The notes under the pieces: generated by a model
What the model was told of the DNA's origin: nothing
Databases searched by the model: none
Seen by the model: only the letters and a program-made list of their open reading frames with translations
Source of the DNA: CAZJGG01 sp964545475
GTDB lineage: Bacteria; Bacillota; Clostridia; Lachnospirales; JAISER01
Length of the DNA: 44,423 bases
Direction of reading: 5' to 3'
NCBI GenBank assembly: GCA_964545475.1
Contig: CAZJGG010000021.1
Coordinates: 1 to 44,423, forward strand
Shown: positions 1-9,725 of the stretch, one piece after another
Layout of the letters: each line of letters opens with the position of its first letter
Numbering within the stretch: the first letter of the stretch is position 1
Program-made: the position numbers and the translations under genes

Positions 1-28
1 TGTTTATGTTTTGTATAATTGCTCTATA

Positions 29-3000
29 TCACATTTTTTGAAGTTTTTGAACACAGATAAGAGCTTCGTCATAATCAAACACAGAAATATATTCTCTGAA
101 AGAATTAAGTTCATCCGTAATTTCTTGTTGCCACTCAAATTCGGCTAATTTGTTTATCGTGTCCTCTATTTGGTTAATATTAACAAATTCTACCGCATTA
201 TACAAAATATCAAGCATTTCTTTTAAATATTCCTTGCTGCCTGTTTCTCTTTGGGAATTTTGGTAGCTATTATCGTTTTTGCTTCCAAGCCCGGCATATG
301 GCTTAATTGCTTCGGTTAGTTCTTGGAGCAGGCGTAAAAACACATCTATGTTTTTTTCAATAAATGCCATGTCCCCTTTTAATGCGGCTGATTCAAGCCT
401 TGCGGCTTTAGAAGCAAGCTCGTTTGCGCCGATTGTTGCGGAGGCACTTTTTAAAGCGTGAACTTCCGCCCTAAAAGATGAGATATCGCCTTTATGATAA
501 TGATTAGGTAACGTTGCACATTTCTTTTGAATGTCCATGTAGTAAACTGATAAAATTTGAAAATAATTATCAAAGTTTCCTCCGACGGCGGCTATACCCT
601 GCAACGTGTTTACACCTTCAATTTCAATTTCGTTATGGTAAGATGAAAACTGAATATCCTGAGAATCAAAATATTGTTTTTCTTTAGGAATCCATTTTGA
701 TAAAACACTATTAAGTTTACTCATTTCAATAGGTTTTGCGAGAAAGTCGTTCATGCCTTCTTTTATAAACATTTCTCTTGTACCTACAAGGGCGTTTGCG
801 GTTAGAGCAATAATAGGCAGGTTTTTGAAATATTCCTCCTCAAAGCTCCGAATAGCCGCAGTAGCATCTATGCCGTCCATTTCCGGCATCATATGATCCA
901 TAAGCACAAGGTCGTAATAATTGTGTTTTACTTTTTCTACTGCTTCTATACCGTTTACTGCTGTATCTATATCAAATTTATAAGGTGTCATAAGCCCTAC
1001 CGCAACCTTTAAGTTAACTGGGTTATCGTCTACAAGCAAAATTTTCGCTTCCGGCGCTGTAAAGCCAAGAGGTGTTGCAAGGTTTTGGTTTAAATATTCG
1101 GACTTTGACTCATTGTTAAACAAATCAGCAATTTGAATGCAGTTAAATGGCAAGAAAATTGTGTAAATATCGTTTTGCATTAAATTTTCGCCGTAATTTG
1201 CAAGGGCGATTATTGAAATATTTAATTGTTGTTTTTTAATTATAGCTTTAACTTTTTTAACATGGAGCGGTGAAGTAATGACATAATCGAAAGACTTTTC
1301 GTTTATGTTTTCATAAAGCTCGGACTGATTAGAGCATAAAGTGCTTTCACAACCCAAATTATTTATTGTGTTACAAATTGAGTCGTAATAAGGCTCTCTA
1401 GGCTCGTAAACCAAAACAGATTTTTTGGCGGTCACAGAAGCAAGAGGAATATAGTTAATACATTCCTGCTGAATTGTTACAGTAAATGTTGAACCTTTGC
1501 CGTAAACGCTTTCAACTTCTATATAACCGTTCATCATTTCGCAAAGCTGTTTAGATATGGCAAGCCCAAGACCCGTGCCTTCTATACTTCTGTTTTTTGT
1601 TGTATTAAATTGTTCAAACTCTTCAAAAAGCTGTTCTATATCCTTCTCTTTAATGCCTACTCCCGTGTCTATAACTTTAAATTTAAGCTCTGTAATATTT
1701 CCATCTATACTGCCTGAAATATCCAGTGTTATATGCCCTTGATGAGTAAATTTTATTGCGTTGCTTAAAATGTTTAGAAGTATCTGCTTTATACGGAGCT
1801 CGTCTCCCAAAAGTTTTGCAGGCAGGTTGCTGTCAATATTTGTAATAAACATGACAGGTTTTTCCCCAAGACGAAGCCTTGAAATACTTATTACATCATT
1901 AAGCATAGAGGCCATGTTGTATTCAGAAATTACAATTCTAAGCTTTCCTGACTCTATTTTAGATATATCCAAAATATCGTTAATTATATTTAAAAGGCTG
2001 TCACAGGCATTTTTTATGCCTACGGCGTAATCAGCTACTTGTCTTCCACGGCTTTCACGCAGGATAATTTCCGCAAGACCGGAAATTGCGTTCATAGGGG
2101 TTCTAATTTCGTGGCTCATATTAGCCAAGAAATTGCTTTTTGCTTTTGAGCTTAACAGAGCTTCATCTCTTGCGGTTATTAAATCCTTTTCGGTTTTGTG
2201 AAGTTCTTCAAGCATAGCATTTAACTCACGTAAATCCCGGGTATACCCTGCAAGAATATAGTCGTTCTTATGCTTCATACGAACAAGGGTAATTTCGGTT
2301 GGGATAATTTCTCCGCTTGAGCTAATATGAGTCCATTCAAATTTGCATGACCCATCTACATAAGCTTTTTTTAAATATTCAAAAGCAAGAGCCATAGACT
2401 TTCTTCCGCAAGGCTGATATTTTGGAGAAAGCTCAAAAAACTTCTTTTTAAAATCTTTCTGGCTGGATAGCCCAAAAAGCCGTACCAAAGCATCGTTGCA
2501 CGCAATAATATTAAAATCTCTGTCCCAAAGCTGACAGCCGATAGGTGTTGCGTTAATCATAAGTTCGTTAAGTTCTTCTGCCGCCCGCATACTTGCTTCT
2601 GAAGCTTTAATTTCTCTTAAATCTCTGGTATAATTAGCGACGATATAATCGTTTCTATGTTTTATGCGTACAAGAGTTATTTCGGATGGAATCAGCTCGC
2701 CGTTAAGGTCTTGATGAGTCCATTCAAACTTGAAAAATTCATTTTGGAAGGCGGTTTCTAAATTTTCATTCCATAATTCCTTGGAATTACTTCCGCAAGG
2801 CTGGACTTCAGGAGAAAGCTCAAAAAAGCGGTCTAAGTACTCCTGTTGGCTTGAAAGACCAAACAAACGGACAGCCGCATCGTTACACGCCATATGGTTT
2901 AGCTCTTTTGTCCATAATCCGCAGCATAACGGAGTTGCGTTAAGCATTAATTCGTTACGCACTTCCATTTCGTGTATTTTAGAATTGGTTTCGGATTTTT

Positions 3001-4483
3001 CAATAGCGCTTGCAAGAGTAAAGCCGCCAATCCCAATCATTTTTACTTCAACTTCTGAAAACAGTTCGCCTGTTTCACAGTTTACAACACCAACAAAACC
3101 CCAAGGTTTGCCATTTAAAAATATTGGTGTGGCAAGGACAGATTTGATACCTTGAAAGCCGAAATACATTTGCTCCAAAACAGTTAAGTCTTTTACAGCG
3201 CAATTGATGCTTTTGCCTGTTTCAAACATAGAGCTAAAAGTAGGAAGAGTCTCTTCATAGCATTTTACATTATTAACAATATTAGAAACAACATTTTTCC
3301 ATTTAGTCTCTGAGGTTGCGCCGACACTGTTTAAAACATTAGGAACTATGCTGTCATAGTCTTGCTCAACAAATATTTTATAGAACTTTTCGGTTATTTT
3401 TATTGTAGACCATTGATATAAAGGCGTATAACAAAATTTGCCGTCAATAATTTTATTTTTACATATTGAAATACGCTCTCTGCCGCTAGATTCGCCAAGC
3501 TGTTTCAAGCAATCGTTAATAAGTACGTCAAAATTACATTCGTTATTAAAAGCCAAAAGCTTTTGGGCAATGCTATTTATAGTCCACAGCATATTTTCTT
3601 GCTCAACAAGAGCTTTTGTTCTAATATCAACCTCGTGTTCTAGCAGAAGTTTGTTCTGTTCAAGCTCGTCTAAAGCCTCTGTCAAACGCTCCTGGGAAGT
3701 TTTAAGGGAATTTATATTTAATTGACCACCCATAACACGTGTTGGTTTACCGTTTATATCTCGTTCAATAACTGTGCCAAAACTTCTAGTCCAAATGTAA
3801 TGTCCATATTTATGCTTAAGTCTAATTTCACTCTCATAACTATCAATTTTGCCGCTTAAAACATCATTAAGCATAGCCATATTGTGGTCAAGGTCGTCCG
3901 GATGGCAACACTTTTGAGATTCCTCAAGGGTGCCTTTTAAATTTTCTTTACGATACCCAAGTAATTTGTAAAATTCGGGGCTATGTGTAACACAATTATT
4001 TACAATGTCCCAATCCCACAGAGCAATCCCGGCTGCGCTAACAGCCAAACCCAAAGAAACACTGTTTTCTTTAAGCGTTGCTTCCGTCTCCTTAGCGTTT
4101 GTAATGTCTTGTAAAAGCCCAATAACTCTAACTGGATTTCCATCATCATCATATTCTGTAATTTTTCCTTTGTCTCTTGCCCAGATCATGGAGCCGTCTC
4201 TGCGTGTCAATCTTAATTCAGCCTCATAAAAAGAAGTTTCCCCACGGAGGTGTTTGTTGAGCTGTTCATTAGAATAATATAAGTCTTCTGGGTGAACAAT
4301 TTCTTCTAAAATAACTCTGTTTACAGGCATTATTATAGAGTCATAACCTAAAAGTTCTAATAATCCTTCGCTGTAAATTACTGTATTTGTTTGTAAATCC
4401 CAATCCCAGGTGCCGATTTTGGTTATTTCTAAAAGCTCTAAAAGTTGTTCGGCGGAGAAATTACAGGATTCGTGTTTATCCAT
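29..4483 (-). CDS. Hybrid sensor histidine kinase with PAS, GAF, receiver and HPt domains
   Basis: A large phosphorelay kinase with no predicted membrane segment, so probably cytosolic. Domain order from the ATG at 4483: two PAS domains (about residues 20-260), a coiled coil, a GAF-like domain (about 300-505), two more PAS domains that closely resemble each other (about 510-765), HisKA with SHEIRTPM (His791), an HATPase with GTGLGLAI, a degenerate receiver without a phospho-Asp, a true receiver (DDN, Asp1196 in LVLMDHMMPEMDG, late Lys) and an HPt domain (His1342 in VHALKSASATIGA). An upstream in-frame codon at 4513 exists, but the run of G at 4491-4496 is a good ribosome site for 4483. The gene overlaps the end of the REC-HD-GYP gene by 8 nt, so the two are probably co-translated partners, with this kinase feeding that regulator (inference). 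The input signal is unknown. Confidence 0.95.
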   Translation of the reverse strand: MDKHESCNFSAEQLLELLEITKIGTWDWDLQTNTVIYSEGLLELLGYDSIIMPVNRVILEEIVHPEDLYYSNEQLNKHLRGETSFYEAELRLTRRDGSMIWARDKGKITEYDDDGNPVRVIGLLQDITNAKETEATLKENSVSLGLAVSAAGIALWDWDIVNNCVTHSPEFYKLLGYRKENLKGTLEESQKCCHPDDLDHNMAMLNDVLSGKIDSYESEIRLKHKYGHYIWTRSFGTVIERDINGKPTRVMGGQLNINSLKTSQERLTEALDELEQNKLLLEHEVDIRTKALVEQENMLWTINSIAQKLLAFNNECNFDVLINDCLKQLGESSGRERISICKNKIIDGKFCYTPLYQWSTIKITEKFYKIFVEQDYDSIVPNVLNSVGATSETKWKNVVSNIVNNVKCYEETLPTFSSMFETGKSINCAVKDLTVLEQMYFGFQGIKSVLATPIFLNGKPWGFVGVVNCETGELFSEVEVKMIGIGGFTLASAIEKSETNSKIHEMEVRNELMLNATPLCCGLWTKELNHMACNDAAVRLFGLSSQQEYLDRFFELSPEVQPCGSNSKELWNENLETAFQNEFFKFEWTHQDLNGELIPSEITLVRIKHRNDYIVANYTRDLREIKASEASMRAAEELNELMINATPIGCQLWDRDFNIIACNDALVRLFGLSSQKDFKKKFFELSPKYQPCGRKSMALAFEYLKKAYVDGSCKFEWTHISSSGEIIPTEITLVRMKHKNDYILAGYTRDLRELNAMLEELHKTEKDLITARDEALLSSKAKSNFLANMSHEIRTPMNAISGLAEIILRESRGRQVADYAVGIKNACDSLLNIINDILDISKIESGKLRIVISEYNMASMLNDVISISRLRLGEKPVMFITNIDSNLPAKLLGDELRIKQILLNILSNAIKFTHQGHITLDISGSIDGNITELKFKVIDTGVGIKEKDIEQLFEEFEQFNTTKNRSIEGTGLGLAISKQLCEMMNGYIEVESVYGKGSTFTVTIQQECINYIPLASVTAKKSVLVYEPREPYYDSICNTINNLGCESTLCSNQSELYENINEKSFDYVITSPLHVKKVKAIIKKQQLNISIIALANYGENLMQNDIYTIFLPFNCIQIADLFNNESKSEYLNQNLATPLGFTAPEAKILLVDDNPVNLKVAVGLMTPYKFDIDTAVNGIEAVEKVKHNYYDLVLMDHMMPEMDGIDATAAIRSFEEEYFKNLPIIALTANALVGTREMFIKEGMNDFLAKPIEMSKLNSVLSKWIPKEKQYFDSQDIQFSSYHNEIEIEGVNTLQGIAAVGGNFDNYFQILSVYYMDIQKKCATLPNHYHKGDISSFRAEVHALKSASATIGANELASKAARLESAALKGDMAFIEKNIDVFLRLLQELTEAIKPYAGLGSKNDNSYQNSQRETGSKEYLKEMLDILYNAVEFVNINQIEDTINKLAEFEWQQEITDELNSFREYISVFDYDEALICVQKLQKM

Positions 4484-5603
4484 ATATAACCCCCCTATTA
4501 GAGGCACTGTCACATTTTAAGTGGCAAGACTGCGAAATTTTTGCAAATATATCCGAGGTCTTGAAAAAAACTTTTAAAAGCGCTGGGTCAAAATGAGTGC
4601 CTTGACCTGCTTTTAAAATTGACAAAGATTGTTCATGAGTATATGGAAGTTTATACGGGCGACCGGAAATTAATGCGTCATAAACATCGACGATAGCCAT
4701 AAGCCTCCCTTCAATTGGAATTTCATTTTCACAAAGCCCACGAGGATAACCAGAACCGTTCCATTTTTCATGGTGAGAACCGGCTATTGTAGCGGCAACT
4801 TCTAAAAATCTTTTTTCCTGTACATTTGACATGGCATACATTATTGCTTCTTCGCCGATAGACGTGTGGGACTTTATTATTTCAAACTCAGCGGGAGTTA
4901 ACTTCCCCGGCTTTAAAAGAATATCATCGGGAATTGACATATTCCCCACGTCATGAAGCTGAGAAGCTTGAGTAAACAAGTCTATATTAATATTTTCAAG
5001 TTCCTCTGGATATATATTAGCGTCTTTAACTATATGTAAAAAAAGGTTCATGTATTTCTTTGTTCTTACTAGATGGCCGGCAGAGGAACCGTCACGTCGC
5101 TCTACCATATTAGAAAGCACAGTTACAATGGCGTTTTGGAGTTCTGTTATTACATTGGCCTTTGCCTCTACCATTTTTTCAAGGTTATGGCTGTAATTAT
5201 GCAGTTCCCTTTGTTGTTTTACAAGTGAAAGATGAAGTTCTACTCTTTTTTGTAAAAGAGGAAAGGACAGCGGTTTTGTTATATAGTCAACCGCACCAAG
5301 ATTAAGCCCCTCAAATTCGCTTTTAGTGTCGTCCACTGCCGTTAAAAATATAACTGCTATATCTCGGGTTGGAGGAGGTAAGTTTTTTATTTTTTTTATT
5401 AAATCAAAGCCGCTTATTCCTGGCATATCAACATCAAGTAAAATCAAATCAGGCGTAAAACGCTCAAACAAATAAAGCGCTTTCTCTCCCGTTTGAACTA
5501 AGGTAACATCGTGCAGATTTTCTAGAGCCTTTCTGGCGATGTGTAAATTAGTCACGTTATCGTCAATGACCATTATCTGCATTTTTTTGTAACTCTCTGC
5601 CAC
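4476..5603 (-). CDS. Response regulator with HD-GYP c-di-GMP phosphodiesterase domain (RpfG-like)
   Basis: A two-domain regulator of 375 aa expected to hydrolyse cyclic di-GMP when phosphorylated. The N-terminal receiver (about residues 8-125) has the DD pair in VIDDN, the phospho-acceptor Asp in LILLDVDMPG and the late Lys in YITKPL. After a short coiled linker the HD-GYP domain (about 150-350) carries HD in SQLHDVGNMSIPD, an HHE in AGSHHEKWNGSGYPRG and the downstream DVYDAL, so the metal-binding set looks complete. The start is GTG at 5603, preceded by AAAGGAG about 9 nt away. The 3' end overlaps the hybrid kinase start by 8 nt, indicating one transcript. It opposes the diguanylate cyclase encoded upstream at 5963-8725. 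The biological output (motility, adhesion or similar) cannot be read from here. Confidence 0.95.
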   Translation of the reverse strand: MAESYKKMQIMVIDDNVTNLHIARKALENLHDVTLVQTGEKALYLFERFTPDLILLDVDMPGISGFDLIKKIKNLPPPTRDIAVIFLTAVDDTKSEFEGLNLGAVDYITKPLSFPLLQKRVELHLSLVKQQRELHNYSHNLEKMVEAKANVITELQNAIVTVLSNMVERRDGSSAGHLVRTKKYMNLFLHIVKDANIYPEELENINIDLFTQASQLHDVGNMSIPDDILLKPGKLTPAEFEIIKSHTSIGEEAIMYAMSNVQEKRFLEVAATIAGSHHEKWNGSGYPRGLCENEIPIEGRLMAIVDVYDALISGRPYKLPYTHEQSLSILKAGQGTHFDPALLKVFFKTSDIFAKISQSCHLKCDSASNRGVIYG

Positions 5604-5962
5604 TGATTATGCTCCTTTCTTTTGCGCTGAAAGCGGCAAAATTGATGTCTATTGAAATTTAACAAATAGCGCAATTATAGCTATTTGTAAAAACAAAAGC
5701 AGCTATGTTCGTAGGAACAGCGGTAAATCGTTTGCTGTTTTGGCTCCACACCTGTTAATGTTTTGTCAAATTGCTCTACTATAAGAAATATGGGCGTTTG
5801 ACACTGACGCAGGGATTCGGAAAATTTGCCGAAAAGACACTGAGATGGAGATTCCAAACAGTCTCTAAGTAAGCTTATTAGCAATTATAATTGCTAATTG
5901 TAAAAATAGGGTTAAATTTGTCACACCTTTATTGAAAATTTTCTGTTTAAATTTTAGAATCT
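5604..5962. other. Intergenic region with palindromes and part of a dispersed element
   Basis: About 360 bases with no convincing gene; a 67-codon open frame here overlaps repeat sequence and is rejected. It holds a 9-bp stem (ACAAATAGC at 5662-5670 with GCTATTTGT at 5680-5688), a perfect palindrome TTAGCAATTATAATTGCTAA at 5878-5897, and a partial copy of the element at 12641-12804. The hairpins could slow or end transcription from the cyclase gene, but neither has a strong T tract. Confidence 0.6.
5776..5865 (-). repeat. Partial copy of palindromic element family C
   Basis: Read on the minus strand from 5865, this matches the left half of the element at 12641-12804 nearly base for base for about 90 nt: GAGACTGTTTGGAATCTCC versus GAGCCTGTTTAGAATCTCC, then a shared stretch with TTTTCGGCAAATTTTCCGAA. 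A TAA triplet lies just outside the end (5866-5868), matching the TTA/TAA flank of the other copy. The match stops near 5776 and no matching right end is visible, so this copy looks truncated or rearranged. Confidence 0.75.
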
Positions 5963-8725
5963 TTATTCAATAAGGGGTTGCCTGTTATTGCAAAACAAAT
6001 TAAAATCCAAACAGTCTATAAGGCATACTCTATGTCCGTTAAGCCAGTCTATCCAAGTGGCATTAATAGTGTAATCAGTGTTTTTTTCGTTAGTTAAAAT
6101 ACAATTTTCGGTCATACCATCGGTAAGACCTAACAACGGGCAGTAACTACAAGGCGTTTGGTTATTTTTCAAAACTTCAAAACATATTTTATTAGGTATA
6201 GCGTTTGGTGCAAAAAGTTTGGTTTTTTTATTAACAAAAAGTAGGGTGAAACTTTCTTTATCAACAACATACACAAATCTGTCTAAATTGTCAATTAGTG
6301 ACACAAAAGAATTTAAACTTTTTTGTGCTGTTTCAATTTCCTGTTGCTTATTTAAAAAGGCTGACAGCAAATCACATACCGTTCTTAAATTATTAAGGGT
6401 TCTGCTTTCAACACTGTAACAACTGCTGAAACTTGCAAAGCCAATAAATCCGGTAGGTTCAGAATTTGTTTTTAAAGCTAATAAATAAAGAGAATTGATT
6501 TCTGCCGATGATAATAATTTTTTATAGTCTTGAGAAATATCATCCATATTTTCTAAAATTATTTCACCGTTTTCTTTAAAGATATTATAAATATCTTTAA
6601 AGGTTTCCAGCGGTACAACTTTTAAGCTGTTAATTGATGAAGCGGAATCATTAACGATATATTCGTAATCCAATACAAATGCATTGCCTTCGGCGTTTAA
6701 TTGATAAATAAAGCTTGCGCTAAATTTATAATGCACGGCTATAAGCTGCAAAACAGATTTTGCCGAAGCAAATGGATTACTTGAAGCAAACATATGCCTT
6801 AAAAAATAATTAAAGCTGTCGTCCTTAAATAATATGTCTTTAGAAACGTTTTGAGAGTCAATTGCCGTTCTTTCAGATTTATAATCTGCTCTTGAAACTC
6901 CGTCGTATATGGTAAATCCGTTTTTACCATTTTCTTTTGTTATGTAAAGAGCTGTGTCTGCGCTTTTGTAAAGAGTGTCAAATTCTGTTCCGTGGAGGGG
7001 GCACAATGCAATACCTATGCTGGCGGAAACATTGCATGTAATATCATTTTCGGAAAAAGTTCTTTCAAAAAGTTTACATATTTCATTTGCTTTTGTATAA
7101 ATCGTGTTTTCAGAAGTATAATTTTTTAATAATACAAAAAACTCGTCTCCGCCAATTCTTCCAATAATGTCATCAGAACGGAAAAGAGGTTTAAGCAAAC
7201 CGGCAAGTAATGCTAAAACAACATCTCCGAAGAGATGTCCAAGTTTATCGTTTACTACTTTAAAATTATCAATATCAATTATTAAAAGTGCGTGGTTATC
7301 ATCCCGCCTGTTAAAGCCCTGCAAAGTTTTTCTTATTAAAAATTCTGTGGTAGCTTTATTGTAAAGCCCGGTAAGCTGGTCTATTTCTGCTTTGTTTTTC
7401 AGTTCTTCTTCTCTTAAAATTTGTTCATTAATATTTTCAAGGCAACCAATGGCTCTGTAAGGACGACCTTTTTTATCTTTTATAACTATGCCTGAAACTG
7501 AACTCCATAAGAATTGCCCAACATCGTTTTTTATTCTAAATCTTATATTGCTTACATTGTTGCCGGCGATTATGTTTTCAAACATTTTGGAAAAAGTCAG
7601 TATGTCGTCTTCGTGAATTACGCCTGCAAAAATTGCTTGCTCCGAACTAGATTTGGTCACGGCTTCCCTGCCGAAAAGTAGTTTAAAATTAGTCATGGAA
7701 GTAATTTTGTTTTTTGAAAAATCCCATTCAAAAATAGTTTTACCCATTTGTTCCGAAAGGGTGCGGAAGCACTTATCATCAAGTTCTGCAATATCTCTGC
7801 GCCGACGAACCTCTAGATAAAAGTGACCAAAGATAGCTAAAGAAATTAATAACAAGCTTATTGTTAATGATATTGCATATGTTGCATTTATGTTTCTTTG
7901 TTTTAAAACAACACTACGTTCAACAATTGTGGTTAAAACCCAGTTGTTTACTTCGATAGGAGTAAAAAAAGCGTACCACTCATTTTTGTCATATGAAAAC
8001 TGAGTATGGGTGGTAACTCCTTTTGAAAATACTTTTTTTATATCTTCTGCAGAAAACCCTTTTTTATATTTAGCTGCATCAATAAAATCAAAGAAACTAT
8101 CTCTTCCCAATAATGGTTTTTTCAAGTTATCCGCTGTTAAAAAATTACCATTCCGGTCAATTAAAACATAGTGACTTTCTACGTTAAAAAATGTTAAATT
8201 AAATATTTGGTTAAGATAGTCCGTTGCTAGGGTAAGCTTTAAGTAAGCTTCTTTTGCTGCACCGCCATTAAAAAGCGGGACAGACATGTATATATAGGCT
8301 TTGCCGTCTGCTTCGGAATATGAGATGTCTGAAATAAAATATTTACTGGTTTTTTCAAAATACACTCCGCTTAAATATACACCGGTCTCTGTATTGTTTT
8401 CTCCATAGTCTACAGAAAGGCTGGCAAAACCATTTTTTTCAGCTATGTTTTTAAGGAATTCAGAAACCCGTTGGGTTTCAATGTTTTCATATTGTGCCAT
8501 TGCAAGAGCAGTTGTTTCTAATGTTTCATAAAATGTGTCAAGAACAAAAGTTACTGCTTTTGCGTTGCTTTTAGTCATATGTTCTAAATTTTTGCTGGCA
8601 ATGGATACCTCGTTGCTTTCTATACGAGTTAAGAAAAGCGCAATTATAAATGAAACAAGCAACAAAACAAAAACCACACTAACAGCAAAAAGGTATTTTC
8701 TGCACATCGTAATTATTATTTGCAT
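5963..8725 (-). CDS. Membrane Cache-PAS-GGDEF diguanylate cyclase with C-terminal sensory domains
   Basis: Makes cyclic di-GMP from two GTP. The 920-aa protein starts with a membrane helix (about residues 8-30), an extracytoplasmic Cache-type sensor (about 35-275), a second helix (about 278-302), a PAS domain (about 320-440) ending in REEELKNKAEIDQLTGLYNK, then the GGDEF domain with GRIGGDEFFVLL (GGDEF at 525-529). The I-site RSDD lies five residues before GGDEF, so product inhibition is likely. A GAF-like region (about 650-800) and a PAS-like domain with PCSYCP follow the cyclase, which is an unusual place for sensors. The ATG at 8725 has AAGGCGG 7 nt upstream. A minus-strand promoter is predicted at 8807-8835. 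It lies upstream of the HD-GYP regulator on the same strand, separated by 360 nt. Confidence 0.95.
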   Translation of the reverse strand: MQIIITMCRKYLFAVSVVFVLLLVSFIIALFLTRIESNEVSIASKNLEHMTKSNAKAVTFVLDTFYETLETTALAMAQYENIETQRVSEFLKNIAEKNGFASLSVDYGENNTETGVYLSGVYFEKTSKYFISDISYSEADGKAYIYMSVPLFNGGAAKEAYLKLTLATDYLNQIFNLTFFNVESHYVLIDRNGNFLTADNLKKPLLGRDSFFDFIDAAKYKKGFSAEDIKKVFSKGVTTHTQFSYDKNEWYAFFTPIEVNNWVLTTIVERSVVLKQRNINATYAISLTISLLLISLAIFGHFYLEVRRRRDIAELDDKCFRTLSEQMGKTIFEWDFSKNKITSMTNFKLLFGREAVTKSSSEQAIFAGVIHEDDILTFSKMFENIIAGNNVSNIRFRIKNDVGQFLWSSVSGIVIKDKKGRPYRAIGCLENINEQILREEELKNKAEIDQLTGLYNKATTEFLIRKTLQGFNRRDDNHALLIIDIDNFKVVNDKLGHLFGDVVLALLAGLLKPLFRSDDIIGRIGGDEFFVLLKNYTSENTIYTKANEICKLFERTFSENDITCNVSASIGIALCPLHGTEFDTLYKSADTALYITKENGKNGFTIYDGVSRADYKSERTAIDSQNVSKDILFKDDSFNYFLRHMFASSNPFASAKSVLQLIAVHYKFSASFIYQLNAEGNAFVLDYEYIVNDSASSINSLKVVPLETFKDIYNIFKENGEIILENMDDISQDYKKLLSSAEINSLYLLALKTNSEPTGFIGFASFSSCYSVESRTLNNLRTVCDLLSAFLNKQQEIETAQKSLNSFVSLIDNLDRFVYVVDKESFTLLFVNKKTKLFAPNAIPNKICFEVLKNNQTPCSYCPLLGLTDGMTENCILTNEKNTDYTINATWIDWLNGHRVCLIDCLDFNLFCNNRQPLIE

Positions 8726-8806
8726 TTGCAGTCCGCCTTAAATATACTGTTTTTAATCATATGTAATATTGTGTATAGCAATCTTCAGTGTTACCTAATT
8801 ATTACA

Positions 8807-8835
8807 ATTATATCACGTTAATTAAATATTTACAA
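8807..8835 (-). promoter_or_regulatory. Predicted sigma-A-type promoter for the diguanylate cyclase
   Basis: On the minus strand TTGTAA (8830-8835) is followed after exactly 17 nt by TATAAT (8807-8812), upstream of the ATG at 8725. Prediction from consensus only. Confidence 0.6.
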
Positions 8836-8946
8836 TAAATTTTAAATTTTAGAAATAAAATAAACATATTTTTGCTAAATACTCTAAATATTGTGTTATT
8901 CACACAAAAAACACATACATAATTTATAATTGGATTAACAAGGGTG

Positions 8947-8977
8947 CTGTTGAAAAATAAATAGTTATATTCAACAG
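8947..8977. repeat. Short inverted repeat before the response-regulator gene
   Basis: CTGTTGAA (8947-8954) pairs with TTCAACAG (8970-8977) around a 15-nt loop. It lies between a possible -10 (TATAAT 8925-8930) and the ribosome site, so it may form a leader hairpin. Its GGGTGCTGTTGAA edge slightly resembles the end of the element at 12514, so it may be an element remnant instead. Confidence 0.4.
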
Positions 8978-8999
8978 TGACACAAGGGAGCGTGATAAA

Positions 9000-9674
9000 A
9001 TGGTTAAAATTCTTGTTGTGGATGATGAGGAAAAAATAAGGGGACTTATTGCAAAATACGCAAGGTTCGAGGGTTTTGACATTGAGACAGCTGCTAATGG
9101 AATTGAGGCTATTGAAAAAGTTAAGCCTGGTGGTTTCGATTTAATTGTTATGGACGTTATGATGCCTGAACTTGACGGGTTTTCTGCTGTTAAGGAAATA
9201 AGAAAGTTTTCTGATGTGCCTGTTTTAATGCTTTCTGCAAGAGGGGAAGAATACGACAAAATATATGGTTTTGAAATGGGGGTGGATGATTATGTGTCAA
9301 AGCCATTTTCCCCAAAAGAACTTATGATGAGAATAAATGCAATTTTAAAGCGGACGGGAACCTCCGTTGGGCATAAAAGAGAGGTATGGCAAAAAGACGG
9401 TCTTTTAATAGATTTTACTGCAAGAACCGTTTCGATAGACGGGGATGCCGTTGGCATGTCTCCAAAGGAGCATGAGCTTTTGTTTTACATGGTTAATAAC
9501 AAAAACATAGCATTAACTAGGGAAAAGTTAATTACAGAAGTTTGGGGATACGATTTTTACGGCGATGACAGAACTCTCGACACTCATATTAAGCTTTTGC
9601 GAAAGTCGTTGGGGGAATACAGTAAACTTATTGTAACTATCCGTGGGGTTGGGTACCGTTTTGATACAAACTGA
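9000..9674 (+). CDS. OmpR/PhoB-family response regulator
   Basis: A 224-aa transcription factor. The receiver (about residues 1-118) has the acidic pair Asp8-Asp9, phospho-acceptor Asp52 in DLIVMDVMMPELDG and Lys in DDYVSKPF. The C-terminal winged-helix domain (about 128-222) has SPKEHELL, DDRTLDTHIKLLRK and the closing GVGYRF typical of the family. The ATG at 9000 follows an AGGGAG site. It lies about 50 nt upstream of a histidine kinase gene that is interrupted by a stop codon, and the two would normally form one operon. The target genes are not known; the neighbouring promoters cannot be assigned to it. Confidence 0.95.
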   Translation: MVKILVVDDEEKIRGLIAKYARFEGFDIETAANGIEAIEKVKPGGFDLIVMDVMMPELDGFSAVKEIRKFSDVPVLMLSARGEEYDKIYGFEMGVDDYVSKPFSPKELMMRINAILKRTGTSVGHKREVWQKDGLLIDFTARTVSIDGDAVGMSPKEHELLFYMVNNKNIALTREKLITEVWGYDFYGDDRTLDTHIKLLRKSLGEYSKLIVTIRGVGYRFDTN

Positions 9675-9725
9675 TTTATACTATTTTATCAATGAAATTT
9701 GGAATTATTATTGGCAGGTGATTTT

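Noticed and set aside
5681..5884. 67-codon open frame on the minus strand
   Set aside because: It runs through a dispersed palindromic element and has no ribosome site or recognisable family.
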